A DNA stretch of 60,556 nucleotides from an uncultured Ruminiclostridium sp. (lineage in GTDB: Bacteria; Bacillota; Clostridia; Oscillospirales; Ruminococcaceae). Below the pieces are notes generated by a model, which was not told the DNA's origin, ran no database searches, and saw only the letters and a program-made list of their open reading frames with translations. Location: contig CATLBH010000012.1 of assembly GCA_949878745.1 (NCBI GenBank), forward strand, positions 1 to 60,556. The letters are read 5' to 3'. Shown piece after piece: positions 7,926 through 15,846 of this stretch (within the stretch, counting starts at the first letter, position 1; every line of letters starts with the position of its first letter). Both the position numbers and the translations under genes were made by a program.

Positions 7926-8294
7926 ATGCAACCCTCCAAAAACAAACTCTACGACTCCGAACTGAAAATAATGGAAGTCCTTTGGAAAAACGGCGACACA
8001 AAAGCCAAGCAAATAGCCGAAATTCTCTCCGAGGAAGTAGGCTGGAACATTAACACCACATACACCCTAATCAAAAGGTGCATAAAAAAAGGCGCGATCC
8101 AACGAATCGAACCCAATTTTCTCTGCCGCCCACTTATCCCCAAGGAACAAGTTCAACAAGCTGAAACCGAAGAGTTAATAAACAAAATCTACGACGGCTC
8201 CGCCGACAAGCTTTTCGCCGCACTTTTAGGCAGAAAAAGGCTTACCTCCGAACAAATCGAAAAACTGCGTGAAATAGTGGGCGAGCTTGAATAA
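7926..8294 (+). CDS. BlaI/MecI/CopY-family repressor
   Basis: 122 aa, the usual length of the family. The N-terminal 75 residues are the winged helix (LYDSELKIMEVLWKNGDTKA, then GWNINTTYTLIKRCIKKGAI with the recognition helix), followed by a C-terminal dimerisation helix (EELINKIYDGSADKLFAALL). It should bind the two palindromes in its own promoter. In the known systems a membrane M56 protease cleaves this repressor when an inducer is sensed; that partner is the next gene, 26 bases away. No beta-lactamase gene is nearby, so the regulated target may be elsewhere. AAAGGAAC lies about eight bases before the ATG. Confidence 0.9.
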   Translation: MQPSKNKLYDSELKIMEVLWKNGDTKAKQIAEILSEEVGWNINTTYTLIKRCIKKGAIQRIEPNFLCRPLIPKEQVQQAETEELINKIYDGSADKLFAALLGRKRLTSEQIEKLREIVGELE

Positions 8295-8320
8295 AGTCGA
8301 AAAAAGAAAGAAGTGATAAA

Positions 8321-9958
8321 ATGCCCCTTCTTGAAACCTCCCTCTCCGCCGCGCCTATTATCCTCCTGATCCTCCTTTTGCGCCCCGCGATAAAAAAATT
8401 TCTCCCGAAAAACACTCTGATAATCCTATGGACAGCGATATTTCTAAAGCTTCTCTTCTCCCACGTAAATTCCTTTTGGGAGCAGCCTCACGGGTTTAAT
8501 GCCGAAGGAATTTCCCAAATCGAAATCTCTTCCGATTCGACCATTCCCGCTGCCGAACCCGACGAAGCTCCATTTTCCGAACAATCCGAAAGCAACTACA
8601 AAATTTCCCTCTCCGAAAAAAATCCGGAAAACAAGAAAAATCTCTTTTCCTCTGCAATTCTCCCTTTAGGTACCGCAATTACGACTTTATACTTTATAAT
8701 TTCCTATTTCCGCTGCCTAAACGAATTCAAAACCTCCCTCCCCCTGAAAAACGAATTCACCGAAAATTGGCTTAAAAATCATCTTATCAAACGGAAAATT
8801 TCCGTAAGACAGTCGGATAAAATCTCCTCCCCCCTAACCTACGGTATTTTCCGCCCCGTAATCCTTTTACCCAAGCAAACGTTCCCAAAAAACGAAAAAA
8901 GACTGAATTTCGTTTTTCTCCACGAATATATTCATATCCGCCGCTTTGACGCTCTCCTAAAACTGATTTGCGTCGCCGCCCTCTGTCTCCACTGGTTCAA
9001 TCCCGCCGTCTGGCTTATGTATATCTTTTTTAACCGCGACATAGAGCTGTCCTGTGACGAAACAACGGTAAAAAAGTCGGGATTAAGCGAAAAAGCCGAA
9101 TACGCCCTTACTCTTATAGAAATGGAAGAAAGAAAATCTGGTCTCTCCCCCTTCTACAGCCCCTTCGGAAAAAATTTTTCACAAGAAAGGATAATTGCCG
9201 TTATGAAAACGAAGAAAATTAAATTTCCCGCCGCTGTTTCAGGAACGGCGCTGATTATAGCCTTAGCTTCCGTATTTGTATTCCCTACCCCGAAAAGCTT
9301 CGGCGTCGAAGCGAAAGCTGAACAATCCCATACCCAAAACACCGCATCGCTTAATGAAACCTATTCCGAATACACCCCCTACGGACTCACGGTAAATTCC
9401 GAAGACGGAAAGCTGTACTATAACGGAAATCAAGTACGCCGCTTTGACGATATAATATCCGAAGGATTTTTCGGCACAAAAGCCGTAGGATATTACGAAA
9501 AAAACGGAGTAACGGATATAAAAGCCGTGAGAGAGAACAACAAGCTTAAGGGATTGGAAGTAATATCCGAAGATAAGGCCGCGAAAGAATCCGAAAACGG
9601 CGAAAAAAGCGATTTTTCAGCCAATCAGCCCGATCTGCTTGAAAACCTCGCGTCTGAATACGGATTGGAGTATAATAAAAACGAAAAAGCGTTATACTTT
9701 GAAGGAAACCGAGTAAGACTTTTCTGGGACAGTCTGAATTCCGAATCGCTCCCCACCTCCGGCAATCCTCCCTTTGTCTCAACCGTCAGCAATTGGGATT
9801 CAAAAGGCGTTATAGACGTTTACGTCAACAGGGATTATAAAGAAAAGGACAAAAACGGAAACGGAAAGCTGCTGAATCTCCGAATTGCCGATAAACAAGA
9901 ATTCGACCAAAACACCTCCCTCTTCGAAACCCTAACCACTCCTCAAGAAACCCCATAA
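8321..9958 (+). CDS. BlaR1-like M56 membrane metalloprotease/sensor
   Basis: 545 aa. N-terminal helices (residues about 5-22 and 33-48), another at about 112-130, then the M56 zinc protease loop with HEYIH at 201-205 and the downstream glutamate in RDIELSCDE (about 240-248). A further membrane segment lies near 303-322. The external C-terminal part (about 340-535) is not a penicillin-binding domain. It holds two similar units, YGLTVNSEDGKLYYNGNQVR and YGLEYNKNEKALYFEGNRVR, each followed by an [RL]F.D stretch and a beta-rich tail. It probably senses a ligand with this duplicated domain and then inactivates the BlaI-type repressor encoded just upstream. The inducer is unknown. Confidence 0.85.
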   Translation: MPLLETSLSAAPIILLILLLRPAIKKFLPKNTLIILWTAIFLKLLFSHVNSFWEQPHGFNAEGISQIEISSDSTIPAAEPDEAPFSEQSESNYKISLSEKNPENKKNLFSSAILPLGTAITTLYFIISYFRCLNEFKTSLPLKNEFTENWLKNHLIKRKISVRQSDKISSPLTYGIFRPVILLPKQTFPKNEKRLNFVFLHEYIHIRRFDALLKLICVAALCLHWFNPAVWLMYIFFNRDIELSCDETTVKKSGLSEKAEYALTLIEMEERKSGLSPFYSPFGKNFSQERIIAVMKTKKIKFPAAVSGTALIIALASVFVFPTPKSFGVEAKAEQSHTQNTASLNETYSEYTPYGLTVNSEDGKLYYNGNQVRRFDDIISEGFFGTKAVGYYEKNGVTDIKAVRENNKLKGLEVISEDKAAKESENGEKSDFSANQPDLLENLASEYGLEYNKNEKALYFEGNRVRLFWDSLNSESLPTSGNPPFVSTVSNWDSKGVIDVYVNRDYKEKDKNGNGKLLNLRIADKQEFDQNTSLFETLTTPQETP

Positions 9959-10034
9959 AAAACCGAAATTTCCGTAAGGGTATAAGGGTTTTTATCGAAA
10001 GTCGATTCCCTTTACAATGCTTTATTATTGCAAG

Positions 10035-10436
10035 AGCCCGTGCGAGGGCGCTCCCTCGGGGGGCTTTATTGTCAATATAGGTTTCACTCGGATAAAATGG
10101 TGTTCCGATGATTGCTATTATCGTATGTTTAGATTAGCTCCTAAGTTTTTTCCTTTATATAACTGCTCCCAATAAAGCCTTTTTGTTCAATAATGTTTAT
10201 GTTCTATCGGTTATTGACAATGCGTGCGTACCCGTAAAAAACTTTGTTTGTGTCTTGCGTATCAAACTCCGTAAACCGTTCCATCAGGTAAAACCGTCCC
10301 TACGCCAAAACTACCTCACATCAGGGGCCGCAGCCCAAATTTTCCTAACGGAAAATTTGTCGCCGCTCCGCTAACGCTCCGCGTCGGCTCACTCCGCTTC
10401 GGCTCCGTTCGCGGCTGCGCCGCCGCCAATCTCTCC
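10035..10436 (+). repeat. R4 repeat, copy 1 (long form)
   Basis: About 400 bp. The left part (GGTTTCACTCGG, CGATTGCT, TTTATATAACTGCT, AATAAAGC) and the GC-rich right part (CCCAAATTTTCCTAACGG, then CTCCGTTCGCGGCTGCGCC) recur inverted at 40226-40600, and the GC-rich part alone at 53527-53660 and 53788-53942. The core TTTTCC-TAA/CG-GGAAAA is a short hairpin. No coding capacity seen. R4 and R2 copy 1 fill most of the 9959-10762 gap. Confidence 0.65.
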
Positions 10437-10450
10437 CCCAAACTCATTTA

Positions 10451-10680
10451 GAATCTGTCCACATAGGAATGGTGCGTGGATTTTCGAGCAGATTTTGTCG
10501 AGGAGAAGGCAAAATTTCGCCGGCTTGCTGTCGCAAGTCAAGAAATTTTAACACACGAGGTGTTCGGTCATTTGCCCAAAGTCGGCGCAAGGACGCGCCG
10601 ACAGCAAAGCAAATGACGATACGCAGTCATCGGCAAAATCTGCCGAAAAGACGCGTGCCAATTCCTATGTGGACAGATTC
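10451..10680. mobile_element. R2 element, copy 1 (MITE-like, 3-bp target duplication)
   Basis: 230 bp. The ends GAATCTGTCCACATAGGAAT and ATTCCTATGTGGACAGATTC are inverted repeats. It is flanked on both sides by TTA (10448-10450 and 10681-10683). Inside are nested palindromes (GCAGATTTTG/CAAAATCTGC, GTCATTTGC/GCAAATGAC, GTCGGCGC/GCGCCGAC), so the whole can fold as a long hairpin. Nearly identical to the copy at 29291-29520. No transposase is encoded, so movement would need one supplied from elsewhere. Confidence 0.85.
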
Positions 10681-10762
10681 TTATACCTTCCCTTTTCTCT
10701 CCCCCTTCCCCCAACAACCATCATTCCCTCCAAAAACAATAAAATCAAAAATTCAAACCTTT

Positions 10763-10948
10763 TCATTTTCCCCCATCATTCATTTTACCGTGACAACTCC
10801 CTCCCATAGGACAGCACCCGCAGTCATTCCCGCAAGAGCACTTCCCGTTTTTCTTCCCCTTAATCATTGACAAAACAATTCCACCCAAAATCACCCCCAA
10901 TATAACACAAATCACAATAGTAGAAAGATTTTCGGAAATCCAAAGCAT
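10763..10948 (-). CDS. FeoB-associated Cys-rich membrane protein
   Basis: 61 aa from the ATG at 10948, which has AAAGGAG eight bases upstream; a longer frame to 10981 has no such site. Residues 6-27 form one membrane helix (TIVICVILGVILGGIVL), followed by a basic turn (KGKKNGKC) and a short cysteine-rich tail, CSCGNDCGCCPMGGSC. This is the layout of the small FeoB-associated Cys-rich membrane proteins found next to feoB in many Clostridia and Bacteroidetes; a role in iron or metal handling at the transporter is assumed for the family. It is the last gene of the leftward feo cluster, separated from feoB by an R5 repeat. Confidence 0.8.
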   Translation of the reverse strand: MLWISENLSTIVICVILGVILGGIVLSMIKGKKNGKCSCGNDCGCCPMGGSCHGKMNDGGK

Positions 10949-11017
10949 TGATAACTCCTTTCTTTGTCGTATAAAACCCATTAAATCCTTATTATAAGAG
11001 GATTTGAATATAGGTTA

Positions 11018-11114
11018 GCGCGCTTGGGGGCGTCGCCCCCGTCCTTCGGACTCCCCTACTTCCCTTTCGGTGTCCGAAAGGGAAGCGGAAAGGACATTTG
11101 TCGCTTCGCTCCTT
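11018..11114 (-). repeat. R5 repeat, copy 1
   Basis: About 97 bp with GGGGGC/GCCCCC, GTCC/GGAC-type and CTTCCCTTTCGG/CCGAAAGGGAAG palindromes, ending in CGCTTCGCTCCTT. It is inverted relative to the copies at 13591-13681 and 46851-46950. It lies immediately downstream of feoB; the following pyrimidine-rich run could act with it in leftward or rightward termination, but no classic U-tract hairpin is clear. Confidence 0.7.
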
Positions 11115-11144
11115 CTTTTTTCTTCTTTCTTCTTTTTTCTTTTT

Positions 11145-13532
11145 TTATTCTTTTACTTTACTCTTCCTGAACAGCAGCCACCCCGCAATCGCCAGCACCG
11201 CGGCAGCCGCCAAAATCCCAAAAATATTTCCGTTCCCCATAAACATATTCCCCAACTGATACACAATCAACGATACCCCATAAGCAAACGCACACTGATA
11301 CCCAATCGCGAACCATGTCCACCTTCCGCTGTTCATTTCCCTTTTAATAGCCCCTATAGCCGCCATACAAGGCGCGCACAATAGATTGAACAAAAGGAAC
11401 GAATACCCCGCCAAAGGCGTCATCGCCGCGAAATCCAACACCCCGAACACTCCCACAATCTCTTCTTTGGCTATAAGCCCCATAATAGTGGCAACAGCCG
11501 CCGTTTCGCTCCCGAATCCCAGCGGCGCGAAAATCGGGCTGATAAATCCGCCTATTATATTGAGAACACTTACCGCGTCAGCCGTGTTTTCGTTTAAATA
11601 GCCGAATACGGTTCCGTTTCCCGCCACGTAAATCCCGAAGCTGTTTCCCAGCCAGATTATTACGGAGGAAAGAAGGATAACGGTACCCGCCTTTTTGATA
11701 AAGGACCAGGATCTCTCCCACATAGAGTGCATTATATTACCGAAGGTAGGCATATGATATGCGGGAAGCTCCATTACGAAAGGAGCGGGATCCCCAGCGA
11801 ACATCTTGGTTTTCTTAAGTATTATTCCCGAAATAACGATCGCCGCCACTCCAGCGAAATAAGCGCTGGGAGCCACCCACCAAGCCCCGTCGAACAAGGC
11901 CGAAGCTATAAGCGCGATAACGGGAAGCTTTGCGCCGCAGGGGATAAAGGTAGTGGTCATAATGGTCATTCTTCGATCCCGCTGATTTTCAATGGTACGG
12001 CTGGCCATTATTCCGGGCACCCCGCAGCCCGTTCCTATAAGCATTGGTATAAAGGACTTCCCCGAAAGCCCGAACTTACGGAAAATCTTGTCCATTACAA
12101 AGGCGATACGGGACATATAGCCGCAGGCCTCAAGGAACGCCAGCAGAATAAACAGCACCATCATCTGAGGGAGAAAGCCCAGCACCGCTCCCACGCCCGC
12201 CACTATTCCGTCCAGCAGCAGGCTTTTGAGCCAGCCCGCGCAGTTGATAGCGTCAAGCCCATTTTCGGCCAATATCGGAATACCCGGTACCCAAATCCCG
12301 TAGTCGGAGGTGATCGGAGCGTTTTCCCGCGCCGATTCCGTCATTCCCGCTATGTCGAAGCCTTCCCCCGCCAGTACGCTTCCGTAGCTGTCAAGGGCTT
12401 CCGAAAAGGCTTCGTAATCCCCTTCTTTTATGGCGGAGTTTACCTCCTCCGAGCCTAAAACTCCCTTTTCCTCGGCGAGCATGGCCGTTCCCTTTACCGC
12501 TTCCGTCCATACGTCGGCTTCGGCGTATTCTTCCAACGCTTGATTATATTCGGCGCTGCCTATCCCCAACAAGTGCCAGCCCTCTCCGAATACTCCGTCG
12601 TTCATCCAGTCGGTGCATAAGGTTCCGACTGTGCTTATGGACAGATAGTACACAAGAAACATTATCACCGCGAAAATGGGAAGAGCGGCGAAGCGGTTTG
12701 TAACTATACTGTCTATCTTATCCGATACGGTGAGCTGTCCCGCGTTTTTCCTTATGTAACAGTTTTTTATTATCGAATCTATATATATGTAACGCTCGTT
12801 TATAATTATGCTTTCCGCGTCGTCGTCCATTTCTTTTTCCGCCAATAGTATGTCGTTTTCTATGTGGTTTTTGACGTTTTCTGAAATATTAAGCTGTTCC
12901 AAAGCCTTTTCATCCCGCTCGAACAGCTTTATGGAATACCAGCGCTGCTGTTCCGGCGGAAGGTCGTGAACCGTCGCCTCCTCAATATGGGCAAGAGCGT
13001 GTTCCACCGCTCCCGAAAAGGTGTGCATGGGCATGGGTTTTCCCTGTTTCGCGGCTTCGGCGGCACATTCCGCCGCTTCCGTGATACCGTCGCTTTTTAA
13101 GGCGGAAATGGTTACCACCTTACAGCCCAAAGCTTTTGACAGCTCGTCGGTGTTTATCTTATCCCCGTTTTTTTCCACCACGTCCATCATATTTATAGCC
13201 ACCACCACCGGGATTCCAAGCTCCGCCAGCTGGGTGGTAAGATAAAGGTTTCTTTCGAGATTGGTTCCGTCCACTATATTTAAAATAGCGTCGGGGCGTT
13301 CCGTTATAAGGTAATTTCGGGCTACCACCTCTTCGAGGGTATAGGGGGAAAGGGAATATATTCCGGGAAGGTCGGTTATGGTAACGTCCTCCCTTTTTTT
13401 CATCTTGCCTTCTTTTTTCTCCACGGTAACGCCGGGCCAGTTACCCACAAATTGGTTTGATCCCGTAAGGGCGTTGAAAAGCGTGGTTTTTCCGCAGTTG
13501 GGGTTTCCCGCCAAAGCAATTGTTACTGCCAT
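11145..13532 (-). CDS. feoB: ferrous iron transporter FeoB
   Basis: 795 aa, full length. N-terminal G-protein domain: G1 GNPNCGKTT at residues 9-17, G3 DLPGIYSL, G4 NMMD; then a helical guanine-dissociation-inhibitor-like region (about 170-265). The membrane part carries the conserved gate segments, including LEACGYMSRIAFVMDKIF and IPMLIGTGCGVPGIMASR, and a repeated gate near the C-terminus (LLCAPCMAAIGAI). An inserted acidic loop of about 100 residues sits between the first and second membrane helices. FeoB imports Fe2+ across the inner membrane with its G domain as regulator. FeoA is upstream on the same strand with a 311-base gap holding an R5 repeat. The ATG has AAAGGAGA just upstream. 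Confidence 0.95.
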   Translation of the reverse strand: MAVTIALAGNPNCGKTTLFNALTGSNQFVGNWPGVTVEKKEGKMKKREDVTITDLPGIYSLSPYTLEEVVARNYLITERPDAILNIVDGTNLERNLYLTTQLAELGIPVVVAINMMDVVEKNGDKINTDELSKALGCKVVTISALKSDGITEAAECAAEAAKQGKPMPMHTFSGAVEHALAHIEEATVHDLPPEQQRWYSIKLFERDEKALEQLNISENVKNHIENDILLAEKEMDDDAESIIINERYIYIDSIIKNCYIRKNAGQLTVSDKIDSIVTNRFAALPIFAVIMFLVYYLSISTVGTLCTDWMNDGVFGEGWHLLGIGSAEYNQALEEYAEADVWTEAVKGTAMLAEEKGVLGSEEVNSAIKEGDYEAFSEALDSYGSVLAGEGFDIAGMTESARENAPITSDYGIWVPGIPILAENGLDAINCAGWLKSLLLDGIVAGVGAVLGFLPQMMVLFILLAFLEACGYMSRIAFVMDKIFRKFGLSGKSFIPMLIGTGCGVPGIMASRTIENQRDRRMTIMTTTFIPCGAKLPVIALIASALFDGAWWVAPSAYFAGVAAIVISGIILKKTKMFAGDPAPFVMELPAYHMPTFGNIMHSMWERSWSFIKKAGTVILLSSVIIWLGNSFGIYVAGNGTVFGYLNENTADAVSVLNIIGGFISPIFAPLGFGSETAAVATIMGLIAKEEIVGVFGVLDFAAMTPLAGYSFLLFNLLCAPCMAAIGAIKREMNSGRWTWFAIGYQCAFAYGVSLIVYQLGNMFMGNGNIFGILAAAAVLAIAGWLLFRKSKVKE

Positions 13533-13590
13533 ATATATGTCTCCTTTCAGAATGAGGAAATAACATCAATCAAAAAATAAAAAAGAAAAA

Positions 13591-13681
13591 AAGGAGCGAA
13601 GCGACAAATGTCCTTTCCGCTTCCCTTTCGGACACCGAAAGGGAAGTAGGGGAGTCCGAAGGACGGGGGCAACGCCCCCAA
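13591..13681 (+). repeat. R5 repeat, copy 2
   Basis: Starts AAGGAGCGAAGCGACAAATG and contains the hairpin CTTCCCTTTCGG-ACA-CCGAAAGGGAAG and GGGGGC/GCCCCC. Lies between feoA and feoB, inverted relative to copy 1 on the other side of feoB, so feoB is bracketed by an inverted pair. It fills most of the 13533-13843 gap; a further TAGGCTAACTTA near 13815 resembles half of the feo operator. Confidence 0.7.
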
Positions 13682-13843
13682 AAATGCACCAACTTATCCT
13701 CAAAACCCTCTTAAAATAAGGATTTAAACTTTTTTATCGCTTATAACCGCCGCTTGATATTCTCTGTCGCTTATATAAGTAAAAAATTCTAAAAAACGCC
13801 CCTAGTTGGTATAGGCTAACTTATTTTTAAAAAAATAAAAAGC

Positions 13844-14065
13844 CTATTCCGTCTCAATCATTTCCGCGTCGGCTTTTCTTAAGGAAAGCTCGTATCCCCG
13901 AACCGTTATTTCAATGGGGTCCCCCAGCGGAGCTACCTTTCTGACGGTGATGGCTACTCCCTTTGTGATGCCCATATCCATAATTCGTCTTCTGATGGCG
14001 CCTTCGCCGTGAACCTTGACCACCTTTACGGTTTCGCCGATCTTGGCTTGTTTAAGAGTATTCAT
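13844..14065 (-). CDS. feoA: FeoA domain protein
   Basis: 73 aa, the normal FeoA length. An SH3-like fold is indicated by the pattern LKQAKIGETVKVVKVHGEGA, then IRRRIMDMGITKGVAITVRK and VAPLGDPIEITVRGYELSLR; the motif RRRxMDMGIT and GDP-IEI are hallmarks of FeoA. It assists FeoB in Fe2+ uptake on the cytoplasmic side. First gene of the leftward feo cluster, transcribed from a near-consensus promoter with a palindrome at the start site. AAAGGA lies about nine bases before the ATG. Confidence 0.92.
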   Translation of the reverse strand: MNTLKQAKIGETVKVVKVHGEGAIRRRIMDMGITKGVAITVRKVAPLGDPIEITVRGYELSLRKADAEMIETE

Positions 14066-14132
14066 AAGCTGAGTCCTTTCTTTTGCTTTACAATGTTCCG
14101 CTTTATTTTGTCTTTTTCTGTGTATGTATTTG

Positions 14133-14186
14133 CGGTTAGCTCTCGTTAACCGATTTTATTATAATTCAAAAATTTGTCTTTGTCAA
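14133..14186 (-). promoter_or_regulatory. feoA promoter with overlapping palindrome
   Basis: On the minus strand TTGACA (14186-14181), 17-base spacer and TATAAT (14163-14158), a perfect consensus. Immediately downstream, over the expected start site, is CGGTTA-8-TAACCG (14133-14152). The GGTTA/TAACC arms resemble DtxR/IdeR-type iron-repressor boxes, which fits an iron uptake gene; the identity of the regulator is inference. Confidence 0.75.
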
Positions 14187-14237
14187 CGTTTTTTTCTAAA
14201 TTTTTTTTGGGAGCAATTTTTTTGTGGAATCTGACAC

Positions 14238-14257
14238 AAGTTAGCCTAAGTTAACTT
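14238..14257. promoter_or_regulatory. second iron-box-like palindrome
   Basis: AAGTTAGCCT-AAGTTAACTT is a 20-base imperfect palindrome (AGTTA/TAACT arms) with a GTTAGCCTAA core like DtxR-family sites. It lies upstream of the feoA -35 box and also upstream of the divergent gntR promoter, so either could be its target. Confidence 0.45.
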
Positions 14258-14307
14258 TTTCTCTTGTGCATTTTATACTAAGTCCGTAAATTTTTCAAAA
14301 TTTCCTC

Positions 14308-14366
14308 TTGACAAATCCTTACAAAACATTTATAATAATAACTGTACTAACATTGATAATACAGTT
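14308..14366 (+). promoter_or_regulatory. gntR promoter and operator
   Basis: TTGACA (14308-14313), 17-base spacer, TATAAT (14331-14336). Just after the -10 box is AACTGTA (14340-14346) with its exact inverse TACAGTT (14360-14366), plus a nested TACTAAC/GTTAGTA pair. Position over the start site suggests repression by the GntR-type regulator encoded 36 bases further on. Confidence 0.75.
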
Positions 14367-14402
14367 AGTAAGCTCTTTGAAAAAGGAGGTGAAACATCAA
14401 AA

Positions 14403-14828
14403 ATGCTTCTTACGGTGAATATGAGGGATAAACGCCCTATTTACAAACAGATAGTCGGAGGAATAAAGAACAGGATACTGTCGGGGGAGCTTAAAGCCGA
14501 CGAACAGATACCCTCTGTGAGACAGCTGGCCACCGATATGAACATAAATCCCAACACCATAGCCAAGGCTTACGCCGAGCTGGAACGGCTGGGCGTGGTC
14601 TACAGCGCCATGGGAAGAGGGTATTTCGTCAGCCCCGATATTAGCGGAGCCAGAGAAGAAGAGAAGGAGGAAATAAGGCGAGCCCTTCTGCTCTGTGCGG
14701 AAAACGCCGAAAGGTGCGGCGTGGAAAAGGCTTTGGTAACGGAAATGGCGCTTTCCGCCATTGACGAGGCTTATGAAGTTTATAAAGATATAAACGAAAG
14801 GAACGGCGAAAATGATAAAAATAAATAA
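14403..14828 (+). CDS. GntR-family repressor, YtrA type
   Basis: 141 aa. Residues about 10-76 are a GntR winged helix (PIYKQIVGGIKNRILSGELK, then EQIPSVRQLATDMNINPNTI and AKAYAELERLGVVYS). The short all-helical C-terminal tail without a large effector domain marks the YtrA subfamily, which controls adjacent ABC transporter genes. AAAGGAGGTG lies upstream of the ATG. It overlaps the next ABC gene by 17 bases and has a strong promoter with a palindromic operator, so autoregulation of the whole three-gene operon is likely. In relatives, such operons respond to cell-envelope antibiotics; the inducer here is unknown. Confidence 0.88.
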   Translation: MLLTVNMRDKRPIYKQIVGGIKNRILSGELKADEQIPSVRQLATDMNINPNTIAKAYAELERLGVVYSAMGRGYFVSPDISGAREEEKEEIRRALLLCAENAERCGVEKALVTEMALSAIDEAYEVYKDINERNGENDKNK

Positions 14829-15846
14829 GGTAACAAAGCGGTATCGGGATTCGGATACGCTGTCTTTGGACGGTATAAGTCTGGATATTCCCGAGGGCAG
14901 CATAGTGGGGCTTATCGGCGTTAACGGCGCGGGAAAGTCCACCCTTTTAAAGATCGCGGCGGGGGTTTACAGACAGGACGGCGGAGCGGTTCTGATCGAC
15001 GGGGAGCCGGTGTTCGAAAACCCTAAGGCTAAGGCCAAGATAGCCTATATTAGCGACGAACAGTATTACCGCCCCGCTTCGAGCATGAAGAAAATGGCGT
15101 CGGTGTACAATTATTTAAGAGACGATTTTTCCATGAAGAAATTCTACGCTCTCGCGGAGGAATTCGGCTTAAACGTAAACAAAAGCCTTTCAAGCTTTTC
15201 CAAGGGAATGAGAAGACAAAACGACGTTATAACCGCCCTGTCCTGCCAAGCGAAATATATATTGTGCGACGAGACCTTTGACGGGCTTGACCCCATAACA
15301 AGGGAGAAAACCAAGAGGATATTTATAGAAAACGTGGCGGACGAGGGAGCCACCATACTGTTGGCCTCTCACAACCTTAAGGAGCTGGAGGATATCTGCG
15401 ACAGAATAGTTCTTATAGATAAGGGTAAGCTTGTGATAAGCGCCGAATTGGACGATCTTAAAGATTCGGTAAGCAAGTATCAGGTTATGTTTAAAAGCGG
15501 GAATTTCTCCCTCGATATCGTAAGTCCCGTCAACCCCGCCATGCTTAAGCAAAGCGGACAGATAATAAGCTTTATCGCGGCGGGAAACGAGGAATTCGTA
15601 AGAAAAAGTCTTGAAGCGGCGGCCAGAGATAAAGGAAACGAGCTTGCCTATATCGAAGCGCTGCCCTTAAGTCTTGACGAAATATTTAACTATAAGCTTA
15701 AAACGGCGGGAAATTGTGATTTAAACGGAATTTCTGAAATAAGCGCGGCGCTGACCGGTGATAACGGCTTGGAAAGCGTTTCCGAAATTGCTTACGAAAG
15801 CAACATTGAATGTGCTCAAGAAAAAAATCAAGGAGGCGGGAAATAA
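14812..15846 (+). CDS. ABC transporter ATPase, YtrB type
   Basis: 344 aa. ATPase domain in the first 215 residues: Walker A GVNGAGKST, a Q-loop region at AYISDEQYYRP, a variant signature SSFSKGMRRQ instead of LSGGQ, Walker B YILCDETFDGLD and H-loop LLASHN. The signature variant and the C-terminal extension (about 215-344, ending in an acidic, Gln-rich tail) are common in YtrB/BcrA-like exporters. It begins inside gntR and ends one base into the next ATG (TAATG), giving tight coupling with the permease. It should power the permease at 15846. Confidence 0.88.
   Translation: MIKINKVTKRYRDSDTLSLDGISLDIPEGSIVGLIGVNGAGKSTLLKIAAGVYRQDGGAVLIDGEPVFENPKAKAKIAYISDEQYYRPASSMKKMASVYNYLRDDFSMKKFYALAEEFGLNVNKSLSSFSKGMRRQNDVITALSCQAKYILCDETFDGLDPITREKTKRIFIENVADEGATILLASHNLKELEDICDRIVLIDKGKLVISAELDDLKDSVSKYQVMFKSGNFSLDIVSPVNPAMLKQSGQIISFIAAGNEEFVRKSLEAAARDKGNELAYIEALPLSLDEIFNYKLKTAGNCDLNGISEISAALTGDNGLESVSEIAYESNIECAQEKNQGGGK

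Noticed and set aside
10469-10870. Open frame starting MVRGFSSRFCRG, nearly repeated at 29309-29530
   Set aside because: Both copies lie inside R2, which is palindromic DNA; the frame is a by-product of repeat identity, has no ribosome site and runs past the element into unrelated sequence in each case.
11018-13681. feoB as cargo of a composite transposon
   Set aside because: The flanking R5 repeats are only about 95 bp, encode nothing, and show no target duplication around the block.
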